Assembly: GCA_935421135.1 (NCBI GenBank)
Contig: OW285197.1
Coordinates: 8,534,723 to 8,598,722 of the forward strand
DNA length: 64,000 bases
Source of the DNA: Bugulina stolonifera
Lineage: Eukaryota; Bryozoa; Gymnolaemata; Cheilostomatida; Bugulidae
Direction: 5' to 3'
Position 1 is the stretch's first letter; every line of letters begins with the position of its first letter. The notes beneath the pieces were generated by a model. That model was given only the letters and a program-made list of their open reading frames with translations. It was not told where the DNA came from and did no database searches. Below are positions 48,536 to 60,000 of this stretch, piece by piece. Both the position numbers and the translations under genes were made by a program.

Positions 48536-48905
48536 CTAAGGTCGTACTCTTACGATACGAAGCGAAGGAAGGTGACCTCGGCCTCGGGTAACCCGACCGA
48601 CCTCATTCTTCAATACTTCTACGGCGATTTAGGACTCGGACCCGGGAACCTTGGATACGAGAAGGTGACAAACGCTAAAGTGCACCCATAATTCTCGTGG
48701 TTCCGCTGGATGTAGCCCGACCTACGCCGGATCTTCAATCAAAGACCGACCTCGGATCCAGAACAGATTGACGGTACTCAGTACGACCACCAGGCCGACC
48801 CGGCCTAACAAACTACGGTAGTTAACTAGCTACCCGACACCCTACAGACATCAAACCGAGGACGACACGTCCCCTCCATTAAAGAGGCTCCATCTATACT
48901 CAGCA

Positions 48906-49766
48906 ATGGCTAGCGATATAGACAGGCTAGTAGAGGTAATCGGACAGTACATAGAAGTAGCTCGACCTCAGCCGCCTCAACCCTCTTTCAAGACACCACA
49001 GTTCGACGGACAAGGAGACGTCGAGTTCTTTATAGAACAATTCCTGACCATAGCCGAGGCAAACGACTGGAGCCCGGCAGCCATGTACCTTCACCTAAGA
49101 GAGGCCCTCAAGGGACCGGCACAAGAATGTGGCCGACCCGGCACCTCAGAAGGGATCTTCGAAGCTCTACGCGCCCGATACGGGTTAACTGATAAAGAAG
49201 CTAGACTCCAGCTCATACAGCTGCGGAAAGATCCCGGCATGTCATTACAAGAACATGCCACCTTAGTCAAGAAACTTGTACATGTGGCTTTCCAGGAACT
49301 ACCCGAAGCACACCGCCGGGTATTGGCTGTGGAAAACTTCAGTAACTCTCTTGAGGACGGACACCTACAGAGACACCTCTTGGCAATAAACCCCAGAGAC
49401 GTGGACTCGGCCGTCCGAGCCGGAAATGACTTCCTGCTCGTCAAGGGACCTTCCCGTGGAAGTAAAGCACACCAAATCAGGGCAGTCACAGAACCCGAGC
49501 CGGAGACACCCCAAATAAATACAGTGGACTCCGACCTGACCTGGATCAACGACCTGAAAGAGGCCATCCAGACACTCAGCCAAGAAGTCAGACGACTTCG
49601 AGGACTACTAGACGCCCCCAGAGCGCCAGGACCTCGGAACAGACCCTCCTGGCAGACCAGCAAAAAGCCTGGTCCCCCTCCTCAACGGACCAATGGGAAC
49701 ACTCCCCCCACATATCCTGAGCCGCCAGTACCCGAGTCGGGAAAAGGCTCCGGCCCGAGACAGTAG
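48906..49766 (+). CDS. Retrotransposon Gag (capsid) protein
   Basis: 286 residues. It resembles Ty3/gypsy-type capsid: FKTPQFDGQGDVEFFIEQF near 28-46, then LREALKGPAQE, LRARYGLTDKEARLQLIQL and the major-homology-like region with YxxH-type spacing replaced by LQEHATLVKKLV. The C-terminal tail is Pro-rich. There is no CCHC zinc knuckle. The ATG is the first in frame after a ~390-bp leader. The last codons overlap the frameshift signal, and the TAG is at 49,764-49,766. Confidence 0.85.
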   Translation: MASDIDRLVEVIGQYIEVARPQPPQPSFKTPQFDGQGDVEFFIEQFLTIAEANDWSPAAMYLHLREALKGPAQECGRPGTSEGIFEALRARYGLTDKEARLQLIQLRKDPGMSLQEHATLVKKLVHVAFQELPEAHRRVLAVENFSNSLEDGHLQRHLLAINPRDVDSAVRAGNDFLLVKGPSRGSKAHQIRAVTEPEPETPQINTVDSDLTWINDLKEAIQTLSQEVRRLRGLLDAPRAPGPRNRPSWQTSKKPGPPPQRTNGNTPPTYPEPPVPESGKGSGPRQ

Positions 49767-49783
49767 AGGCTGGCACTCGGGCC
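49739..49783 (+). promoter_or_regulatory. -1 ribosomal frameshift signal between gag and protease
   Basis: Slippery heptamer G-GGA-AAA (49,739-49,745) in the gag frame, a 6-nt spacer, then a perfect 8-bp stem GGCCCGAG (49,752-49,759) with CTCGGGCC (49,776-49,783). The -1 frame is open across the gag stop and joins the protease frame directly. Confidence 0.8.
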
Positions 49784-52573
49784 CTACAAGTTCCTCACAC
49801 CTCTCACATTTCCATCTCGGAAGACCGTCCCAAGTATCCGGTCGGCAAGGCCGACCCCCCTTCTAAAACAGTGACTCAAGTGACGTATGTGAAGCCGCAT
49901 GTACCTAGCCTGTACATACAAGGACGACTATGTAGCCAAGATGTAACCCTACTCTTGGACACGGGCTGTACGACCAACCTAATATCGCCCCGCATCCTGA
50001 AGAAGCTGCAGAGACCCGACCTAGAGGTCCTACCAGTAAGTCAGCCATATGGCAAGATGGCCGATGGCTCGACTCTCAGGTTCGAGGGAATGGTAAGGCT
50101 ACCTATGGTAGTCGGTCGTACCTTTAGCCAAGAACTGTTCCTCATCGGCTCCATACCAGAAGATGGCGTCCTAGGGATGCCCTACCTGACTAAACACAAG
50201 TGCTCTGTAAACTGCCATACCGCAAAGGTATACACCAGCCGAGATCAATGGCCGTGTGTCGATAGAACGGGAAGCCCTTATACATTGAGGACGATGCCTG
50301 AGATGAAGCCTAGTACGCCTCCGCCCGACGTCGATGACTCATGCCGACGTCAAGGACACCCCACCAGAGGATCCAGGGCCGAGGGAGGAACGGATAATTC
50401 AGTACCTAGTACACCTGCGCCCGACGTTGATGATCAATGCCGACGTCAAGGACACCCCAACAGAGGATCCAGGGCCAAGGGAGGAACGGGAAGCTCATCA
50501 CTTAGTACACCTGCGCCCGACGTCGATGATCAATGCCGACGTCAAGGACACCCCCATAGAGGATCCAGGGCCGAGGGAGGAAAAGGATCATTACCGCCCA
50601 GTACAACTCCGCATGGCGTCGAAGTACAATGCCGACGTCCTGGCCACCCGATAGGGGGGCTAGAAGCCGAGGGAGGAACAGCGAAGAAAAAGAGGCAAGT
50701 AGAGGACCAGGGCCGACAGGCTAAAAAGCCGCGCATCCAGGAGCGTAGACAAGGCGCAAACCGCCTCGAGGAAGGAGCTGTCGACTATTTCCAGCACCCG
50801 ATATTCCCGCCGCCCGACTGGGGCAGAGGTTCAAAAGGTAGACCCTCCTACGTCCGGATGCTAACGCCCTACACTAGGGAAAACAGACCCTTATCATACA
50901 GGAGGAAGGCCCGGTGGAAGCGAGGCCGACCCCCAGAGGTTATATTAGAAGAAATTCATCATAAATGGGCTGCCCAGACGACTACCTATCGTAGGCCGAC
51001 ACGGCCAGGCCCGTGTTTACTCTCCAATTCCACAGACGGATCCGGTGACCCAGACAACCTTGAGATCAAAATAGATCTAACAACAGGGGTCAGACAAGTG
51101 CACTTCCGCCGCAACGTAGTTCTACTACATGGTGAGAAGCCAGGTGTTGCAGGCATAACGTCGCACACCACAAGGAGAACCAGGGCAGCCCCCACACCTA
51201 TAAAAGGCCAGGATCCAGATGGATCCCCCAGTACCTTCACCACCACCACTCAGTCAACACCTAGTCGGACAACAGAGCACTCTATTCGAGACCCCTCAAC
51301 CAGGACGGTGCCCTCCCTAGTCGGCCTACTCATGGACTTGCCAGGTGAGCCAATAGACTTGGACGAGGTACTGTTGCTTTTGGACGACGACGACTTATAT
51401 GCTGATCTCGGGAACTCCTCGAGGGATGAGGTCGTGCCAGTCGGGTCGGGTCATACTGAAGTACCTTCGGTGCTTCGGGACGATGCCGTCCTAACCGACT
51501 CGGACATGCACCGCCTCCCCTCCGGGACGACTTCGGACACGCATATGTACTCCAATAACATTATACACCATGTGACTGAGTCGGGTGACGAAGACGACTC
51601 GGCCTACGCCAACATTGATAATCTAAATGATCAACCTCTTGTATCTACACTTTCTCTTATAGAGACCTCTCCAGAGACGCCTATGCCGCAGTCTCAACTT
51701 TGCTGGATCTCTCCACGGACCAGTAGTGATATACGTCGGACAGCCCGATGTAAAGGAAGGAACTCCTATTGTCGACTATGTAAGCTAGAAGGGACGGAGA
51801 ACACCATCAAGGCTCACACACGCCAACACTTTACCCAGTTCTTCTGTTCCTGTGGAGTCAGCGCCCGTGATGCAGAGACTGTCTATCGGCACCAAAGCCA
51901 GACAGGCCACGGAGCCATCCAGTATGAAGTGGATTCCCACATGTTCCAGCTTTTCCTCAAGGCAATGAAGCTCGACAAGAGGGTCGCTTACCCCTCATGC
52001 ATCCCAGCAGACGTAGGACCGAAACCTTTCACTATACCAGCTCCTCCAGAAGCTGAAGCCAGAGCAGCAGTGGTGCGACTGACACCTCCTCCTGCCCCAA
52101 AGAAAACAAGTAAAAGAAAGTCGCCCTGGGAGCGACTAGGCAGTCCAAAGCGACCACAGACTCGTATGGACCCTCCAGCCTTGGATCACCGAGGGACTGA
52201 TACTTACGACATACCCAAACGTCGGCCCCGGCCGCCTAAGGCTAGACCCGGATCAGACAAGGCCGTCCCGTTGTCGACCAGCCCTCCAGATACTAAAAAT
52301 ACAAAGAAGACTCTTGAATCCCGCACCCCTACAGCAGAATTCCCGAAGGAGAGAGAACGATTGTGTGCTACTCTGAACAATCGTCTCGGACGCCTCAGGC
52401 ACCAATTGCACATACTCCAGCAGAGACTTCTTCACTCACATGTTAGAGACCAGCTTACTATAGTCCAGCAGACGGAAGCCGTACAGGACGAAATATCCCT
52501 CCACCAACGGCTCACGGAGCAGATCCTTAGACATACTCGGAGAGATAGTGCCAAGGATCGGGGGGCTATGTGA
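49746..52573 (+). CDS. Protease plus unknown region (ORF2, -1 frame), no reverse transcriptase
   Basis: Frame -1 relative to gag, open from the slippery site to TGA at 52,571; there is no ATG near its start, so frameshifting is the likely route. An aspartic protease follows: VTLLLDTGCTTNLIS with the catalytic DTG near 49,960, then DGVLGMPYL as flap/second motif. Next are four 32-residue repeats (period 96 bp, about 50,308-50,690, core DVDDQCRRQGHP). A basic region follows (YRRKARWKRGRPPE), then an acidic Asp-rich stretch (LLLLDDDDLYAD), a Cys/His region (CRLC, H..RQH, CSCG, H..SQTGH; 51,760-51,920), and a helical basic C terminus (LGRLRHQLHILQQRLL). No polymerase, RNase H or integrase motif was found. 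Confidence 0.8.
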
Positions 52574-53375
52574 TGGTACAGGACATTTGTATACGACTCC
52601 AACTCCCGGACGAAGCTCCACCGCACCCTAAGTGCCTAGTAGTTGTTACAGCACTACTCACCTGACACTAACATTCTCACAATTAGTGCTCGTATACTTA
52701 CCCTTAACTGCATTGCATGTTCAAAGTACTTAATTACCGTCTATATACATGTCTCCATGTGTTTATGCTCATTCCTTATTCATGTATCTTACTATATGTT
52801 GTTGTACATAGTCACATGAATGTTACTAAGTCTTTTTTATGCCTTTTATACCCATGTACAGAGGCCCGACCTCTCAGAATCCATTGATATTCATTTTGTA
52901 CATGAATTGGACCATTATAAGCAACTTTTGTAGAACCCGACCTATTTTGGGTCGGCCGTCGGGCTTCCGGCGGCCATCTTGTTGCGCAACTTCCGGACGA
53001 CCACACGTCGTCTTTTCCCGACGTCATGTCGGCCGGAAGTCCTTATACTATATAAAGGGCACTGTTTTACTGTTCATTGTCTCAGTCTACGCTTGGCTTT
53101 CAATAAAGACACATCTATACTTGATACAGGGACTTTCTCTTCCTTTTACTAGGTCATTCGCTCTGCGAACCGCCTACTAGGTTGAATTACTCTCTTTCAT
53201 TGTATAGTCTGAAGGTCGGACTTGAGATCAGATGGGTCGTCTTTGGTAGTATTTGGGCTACTGAGACCGCTCGATCTTTCATGTAATGCGAAGTCCTATT
53301 ACCACTCATAGGCACTTCATTTCTGGGTCGATAGTCGTCCAAGGACGACCGCACCAAATCACAGAAACCATTACA
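52569..53375 (+). repeat. 3' LTR
   Basis: Second 807-bp LTR, nearly identical to the first. ORF2 ends on its third to fifth bases. A short purine stretch (GGATCGGGGGG) just upstream may be the polypurine tract. Confidence 0.95.
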
Positions 53376-53379
53376 ATAC

Positions 53380-53700
53380 ATATTAAAATAGCTAGGATGT
53401 ACTAGTATAGCCAGTACAAGTGGTAATAAACTGTTTTGATACTTATTACACTACTAGTGGTATAACTACTCATATTGAAAAAAATCTCACCACATATAAA
53501 GCTTCTAAGCTCCGGTCACACAAATTGTAGTATAGACAGATCAGATCTCTACATACTTGCTCTCATGTTGAGAATCAAAACAGTTTAATACATAAGCTTA
53601 CAAAGTTTCTAAGCTCTAGTCATACCAAGGGAGTATTATATCACTACTAAAATAGAATTAGTCCCAATGTTAACTCAAATGAGTAAATTCATACTAAAAT
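53380..53700. other. E2 intron sequence
   Basis: Similar to 47,395-47,709 (repeated AGTATAGTCAGTACAAGTGG and GGTATAACTACTCATATTGA), so the LTR element landed within a local duplication. No gene. Confidence 0.6.
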
Positions 53701-53718
53701 ACATATTAAAATAAGTTT

Positions 53719-53870
53719 ACTCACCATATTAATTGTTGAGTGATGTTTATTCAGAGAAATTAGTAAATATCCACAGAGTTGCAAGTCTTTACTAGGTGGT
53801 TGAGTGGTAATGATAAAAATCCTCTCTCACGCTTGCTTTTATGGAAATCTCTGTCCAATCAGAAGTGATT
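53719..53870 (-). promoter_or_regulatory. E2 minus-strand promoter and leader exon
   Basis: On the minus strand: an inverted CCAAT (GATTGGACAG), then CCATAAAAGC as a TATA-like box at about 53,845, then a leader ending AATATG|GTGAGT (ATG 53,727-53,725). It abuts the iteron array. Confidence 0.55.
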
Positions 53871-53883
53871 TGCCTTTTTTTAG

Positions 53884-54850
53884 TCTGATTTATTGCATCC
53901 CGATGTGATTCGATGTAACCCGATGTAACCCGATGTAACCCGATGTAACCCGATGTAACCCGATGTGTTTTCGACCTCCCCCGATGTGTTTTCGACCTCC
54001 CCCGATGTGATTCGATGTGTCTCGATGTGTTTTCGACCTCCCCCGATGTGATTCGATGTGTCCCGATGTGTTTTCGACCTTCCCCGATGTGACCCGATGT
54101 AACCCGATGTAACCCGATGTAACCCGATGTGTTTTTTACCTCCCCCGATGTGTTTTCGACCTCCCCCGATGTGATTCGATGTGTCTCGATGTGTTTTTGA
54201 CCTTCCCCGATGTAACCCGATGTGTTTTTGACCTCCCCCGATGTGATTCGATGTGTCCCGATGTGTTTTCGACCTCCCCCGATGTGATTCGATGTGTTTT
54301 CGACCTCCCCCGATGTGATTCGATGTGTTTTCGACCTCCCCCGATGTGATTCAATGTGTTTTCGACCTCCCCCGATGTGATTCGATGTGTCCCGATGTGT
54401 TTTCGACCTCCCCCGATGTGTTTTCGACCTCCCCCGATGTGATTCGATGTGTTTTCGACCTCCCCCGATGTGATTCGATGTGTTTTCGACCTCCCCCGAT
54501 GTGATTCGATGTGTTTTCGACCTCCCCCGACGTGATTCGATGTGTTTTCGGCCTCCCCCGATGTGATTCGATGTGTTTTCGACCTCCTCCGATGTGTTTT
54601 CGACCTCCCCCGATGTGATTCGATGTGTTTTCGACCTCCCCCGATGTGATTCGATGTGTCCCGATGTGTTTTCGACCTCCCCCGATGTGATTCGATGTGT
54701 CCCGATGTGTTTTCGACCTCCCCCGATGTGATTCGATGTGTCCCGATGTGTTTTCGACCTCTCCCGATGTGTTTTCGACCTTTCCCGATGTGTTTCGATG
54801 TTTCCCTATGTGTTTTCGATCTTTCCCGATGTGATTCGATGCACTCTGAT
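53884..54850. repeat. E2 central 31-bp iteron array
   Basis: About 31 copies of a 31-bp unit CCCGATGTGATTCGATGTGT-TTTCGACCTCC, with edge variants (CCCGATGTAAC). It has the same period and same core (CCCGATGTGAWTC) as the E1 array, and the same place between divergent promoters, but in a single orientation. Long frames through it are repeat artefacts. Confidence 0.95.
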
Positions 54851-54879
54851 GTGTTTCCAATGCACTCCAATGTATATGC

Positions 54880-54965
54880 TGTTAGCCAATCAGCTTTATT
54901 TGTATCTTTTTATTCACTATATAAAGAGAGGTGGAAACAGTAGTTTAGTTAACTCTTTCTAGCTC
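54880..54965 (+). promoter_or_regulatory. E2 plus-strand promoter (CCAAT + TATA)
   Basis: AGCCAATCAGC at about 54,885, then CACTATATAAAGAG at 54,915-54,928, about 90 bp before the ankyrin gene ATG. Confidence 0.75.
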
Positions 54966-55011
54966 CAGTCTGTTCTTAATAGAAATTAAAGAAGGTTAGC
55001 ACACAAATAGC

Positions 55012-56456
55012 ATGGAAAGTGGATATGGATCAAGCGAGTATAGCAACAAGCTAATGACTCCTATAAACCAAGAGCTGATGAAGGTAACAGTGGAAAGATG
55101 TACAGAACAAAGCAAGTATGAGAATAAAGACTTATTTGAGGGGGTGTCTGAGCTCTTTCTCCAAAAAAGCTTACCTCTAGACTGGCAGAAATGGGATCCT
55201 TTAACCGATATTCGTAATAAGCTTAGCACACAGTTACTAGAAGAAATTCGTTCTATCTTTTGGGAGCAAGATGGAAAGGATGAAGAGTTGTAAGTTATAC
55301 ATACTTCCAACTATTTTTTTTTTTTTTGTTTCGTATTGTCTTTTATGATCAAAATAAAATATGATAGACAAATTTCCCATATAACTACCTCTCAACTATG
55401 TGAAAAACAAATATCATGCTAAATGATGTAGTGAGGTACTAGAAGCAGCCCGAGATAGAGATGAGAGAGCCATTGCACTCGCGGTATTTGTTGCGAGGAG
55501 TCACAAACAACTGAATACAAAGAATGCGAATCGGCAGACATTACTTCACCTAACTGTACAGTCTTATTGTTCGGATTCACTAATTCGTCTCATCATCACA
55601 AGGGGAGCGGATGGAGCAATAGCCGATGCTTGGGGTTAGTGTTTTATAGCACCAATGTTTGCATGCATTGCTTGTTAAAAATATAGTATTGCAAAACTTG
55701 TAACAATTCGATACTTATCTATATTGCTAATGTTTATTTGGAAGGTGACACCCCCCTTCACATTGCTGCACGTCTGGGTAGAGCTAAGGTTATTCATGCT
55801 CTAACCACAAGTTTGACCAGAGCAGAAGTAAAGCATCCATACTTCAGAGTTCCTTACAAATCACTTCCCCAAGACAATGTACAGAGCTACAATCATGATG
55901 GAAGGAGTGTAGTCCACCTCATTGTTGAAACAGCGCATAGCAGCAAGCATAGAGAGGCACTAAAAGTACTAAAAAAAAATACTCGGGCTGACTTAGATAT
56001 GAGGGTAAGTGAATACATTACAGTGGAATAAAAGTAGAGTAGATCGAATTGATAAGTTAGATGGGGAGTTTAATTCTATTCTCTTGTTTGATATTATAGC
56101 GAATGGGAGATGGATATGCCCCATCTCACATTGCCATAGAGAATGAAGACTACGAATGTCTACATACATGTCTAAGATTGGGAGCTGATTCTGAAGTTCG
56201 TAACTACAAAAGTGAAACTCCTCAACAACTAGCTCACCTCTACAAATCAGCAGATATGGTAAGGGACCAACAACATAAAGAAGTATAGATTTCTTGCTTT
56301 GTCCACCTTGAGTGATATTCGTCTGAGTAAAAAACTAAAATCATCTTGTAGGTAAGACTGTGTCAAGAGTTTGGAGCTGGAGCATATCAATTAGAGTATG
56401 CTGAGACCGAAGTCGTAAACATTATAGCTCCTACGACTTCTGATGAAGATGAGTAA
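55012..56456 (+). CDS. IkB-like ankyrin-repeat protein carried by E2
   Basis: Five exons: 55,012-55,289; 55,432-55,634; 55,745-56,004; 56,100-56,258; 56,352-56,456. All introns are GT-AG with matching phases; 334 residues, close to IkB size. The N terminus MESGYGSSEYS resembles the IkB phosphodegron DSGxxS, with Glu for Asp. Ankyrin repeats run from about residue 95: TLLHLTVQSYCSDSLIRLII, GDTPLHIAARLGRAKVIHAL, GRSVVHLIVETAHSSKHREAL, GYAPSHIAIENEDYECL followed by LRLGADSEVRN. The C terminus is acidic (TSDEDE). IkB proteins hold NF-kB in the cytoplasm; an element-borne version could damp host NF-kB signalling, but that is inference. It could also be a general ankyrin adaptor. The gene is intact. 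Confidence 0.75.
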
Positions 56457-57029
56457 TAAGTACCTAAACCCCTCTTTTATTTATTCTATTGCTACTATTG
56501 TGAAGTTTATTTAATATATTACATAATGCTGACTTAACACATGCACACAACCTTTTATTTATTCTATTGCTACCATTGTGCGCAGCTCAGGCGACAGTTG
56601 CGGGGACATTCGTCTGCACGCACACCCGACAAGTGGGGACCAGTTTGACTTGCGGGGTCCGGCCCGGTCCCCACAACTGCAACAGGCTCAGTTGAAAGGA
56701 AATTTCATTCTGAGCAGATAGATACCTAGTTTTGGGTCGGTCCCCACAATGACCATTTTTGATGCACACGCTTTTGCACAAATATTGGGGAGATAACAAC
56801 AGTGCGCAGACGGTGTGTGCATAGGCATGTGCATGGCCTGGACCCCACACTGTATGTCTTGAGTCAAGCAAAAACGCGGACCCCACTTTAATGACGGTTG
56901 GCAGGTGGCGGTCCCCACTTTGATAATCTCCTGCAGGTCTCTCCATTGCGCATGGAAATGCAGTTGCGGGTACCGCTTGACAGGAAGTGCTCTTGTATGT
57001 TAGAAGGAAAAAAACATCGTATTGACTGT

Positions 57030-60000
57030 GTGCATCTGTTACTTTCCATAAAAGTCATTGTGGGGACCGTTAACCGTTTATTGATATTATATTGAATGTG
57101 TGCATGTGACTCGTTATGTAAAGGTTCTTGTGGGGACCGCCTACTGTATAATGATATTATATTGACTGCGTGCATGTGATGCTTTCAATAATGGTTATTG
57201 TGGGGACCATGAACAGTATAACTACATTGTATATTGGGACCTCTGTGTGCATGTGATACATTGTGTTATAGTTCTTGTGGGGACCGCTTACTGTGTAGCT
57301 ATGTTATATTGATTAAGGTGCATATGTTGCTATCAAAGAAGAGTTATTGTGGGGACCGCTAACACTTTCAGCCATGAGGACGAGTATACTCGCAGCTATG
57401 TTTTTCACAGGGCCCTGAGGAGGAGCATACTCGCAGTTGCAGTCTTTTATTCATAACAGCAAAACTATTGGGTTTGTGGTATAAGTAAAGCAATATTTAG
57501 TGAGAGCATACTTTTTTGCGTTGACAGATAATCTCCAGGATTCTAGTGCTAATACAAATGATTTAATTGGGTGATGAAAACAACTACATTAAATGTCTTC
57601 GGGAACTAAACTTCAGACCTAGGTCGATCTACAAAAATATTTTCGGGCACACACCTGTCACAGGGTCGTAAAGTCCTCATTTTCGCGCGAAGAAATCAGG
57701 TGTGCCGATGAGCTAAGAATGGTTTCGTCCGGCCAACCAAAATCGCAGGCCAATAGCCCTTCAGAGCTGAGCTGGACGGCTATCTTGTGATTTTTATTTG
57801 TGAAAACACCTATAGTATATCCTCTGTTTAGAGTAAAAATGGCCTCCTTCAATAGGTTTGATGCTGTCGGTTTGATTGATGAAATTATTGGCTGTGAGAG
57901 GCCAGAACTTGGTTCAAACACTCATCCAAGTATGTTTAGCTAATTTTGGCATGATGTTAACTAAATTTTGATAGGAAATAGAGTACTTGCTTGGTAAATA
58001 ATACTATTTTAGTATTGAGTTTTTAGCAGAATGATAAAAATAGGTTTCGCCTATCTCGCTGTCATCTAATGGCTATGCATGATGGCTCAGGTTTGTTTCT
58101 ATTAATAGTTCTGCAGGTGTTAAGCTTCATTTTGATACATAATTTTTATAGGTACAGCGAGGATTAATGTGATTAAAATGTTGATGGAAAGTAGGAAAAA
58201 TGGCCAAGACCACATAGTCTGCCACATAGGAACGCGCTGTGGACTCATGATAGTATTAACCGTCTAACGACATTATACAGACTGTGTGCAAGTGATACTT
58301 TCGATAAAAGTACTTGTGGGGTCCACAAACCGTCTAACTATATTATAATTATTGACTTTGTGAATATGACACTTTCTATAAGAGCACTCGTGGGGACCGC
58401 TACCTGTCAAACTATATTATATTGACTGTGTGCATGTGACACTTTCTATTAGAACACCTGTGGGGACCGCTAACTATATTATTTTGACTGTGTGCATGTG
58501 TCACTTTCTATAAGAGCACTTGTGGGGTCCGCTACCTGTCAAACTATATTATATTGACTGTGTGCATGTGACACTTTCTATAAGAGTACTTGTGGGGTCC
58601 GCTACCTGTCAAACTATATAATATTGACTGTGTGCATGTGACACTTTCTATAAGAGTACTTGTGGGGACTGCTACCTGTCCAACTATATTATATTGACTG
58701 TGTGCATGTGACACTTTCTATTAGAACACCTGTGGGGACCACTAACTATATTATATTGACTGTGTGCATGTGTCACTTTCTATAAGAGCACTTGTGGGGT
58801 CCGCTAACTATATTATATTGACTGTGTGCATGTGTCACTTTCTATAAGAGCACTTGTGGGGACCGCTAACTATATTATATTGACTGTGTGCATGTGTCAC
58901 TTTCTATAAGAGCACTTGTGGGGTCCGCTACCTGTCAAACTATATTATATTGACGGTGTGCATGTGTAACCTTCTATAAGAGTACTTGTGGGGTCCGCTA
59001 CCTGTCAAACTATATTATATTGACTGTGTGCATGTGACACTTTCTATAAGAGTACTTGTGGGGTCCGCTACCTGTCAAACTATATTATATTGACTGTGTG
59101 CATGTGACACTTTCTATTAGGACACCTGTGGGGACCGCTAACTATATTATATTGACTGTGTGCATGTGTCACTTTCTATAAGAGCACTTGTGGGGTCCGC
59201 TACCTGTCAAACTGCATCATATTGACTGTGTGCATGTGACACTTTCTATAACAGCACTTGTGGGGCCCGCTACCTGTCAAACTATATAATATTGACTGTG
59301 TACATGTGTCACTTTCTAAAAGAGTACTTGTGGGGACCGCTAGCAGTCCAAATATGTTATATTGGCTGCGTGTGTGTGATACTCCTATTGATGGTCATTG
59401 TGGGGACCACCATCCGACTAAAGTTATTGTATTCGCTGTGTGCATGACATGGTTTCTATGGCAGTACTTGTGAGGTCCGCTAGCAGTCTAACTATATTAT
59501 ATTGAGTGTGTGCATGTGTAACTTTCTATAAAAGCGCTTGTGGGGTCCGCTACCTGTCTAACTATATTATATTGACTGTGTGCATGTGACACTTTCTATA
59601 AGAGCACTTGTGGGGCCCGCTACCTATCAAACTATATTATATCGACTGTGTGCATGTGTAACTTTCTATAAAAGCACTTGTGGGGTCCGCTACCTGTCAA
59701 ACTATATTATATTGACTGTGTGCATGTGACACTTTCTATAAGAGCACCTGTGGGGTCCGCTACCTGTCAAACTATACTATATTGACTGTGTGCATGTGAC
59801 ACTTTCTATAAGAGCACTTGTGGGGACCGCTAACCGTCTAACTATATAATATTGACTGTGTACATGTGTCACTTTCTAAAAGAGTACTTGTGGGGACCGC
59901 TAGCAGTCCAACTATGTTATATTGGCTGCGTGTGTGTGATACTCCTATTGATGGTCATTGTGGGGACCACCATCCGACTAAAGTTATTGTATTCGCTGTG

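Larger units (their letters stand above)
47710..53375 (+). mobile_element. LTR retrotransposon, gag-protease only
   Basis: Complete element of 5,666 bp with 807-bp LTRs (47,710-48,516 and 52,569-53,375) and a 4-bp duplication ATAC (47,706-47,709 and 53,376-53,379). The LTRs appear to differ at only about one position (C/T near 47,740), so insertion was recent. Contents: tRNA-Leu primer site, gag, -1 frameshift signal, and a long second frame with an aspartic protease but no reverse transcriptase, RNase H or integrase. It must use enzymes from another element. It sits in the first intron of the E2 minus-strand gene, in the opposite orientation. Confidence 0.95.

Noticed and set aside
49091..49663. 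190-codon minus-strand frame
   Set aside because: Antisense shadow of gag.
54136..54962. Frames of 169-244 codons (RSKTHRITSGEVENTS type)
   Set aside because: Same artefact from the E2 31-bp array.
56587..57175. Minus-strand frames of 95-119 codons
   Set aside because: They lie in GGGGACC-motif subterminal sequence; no gene evidence.
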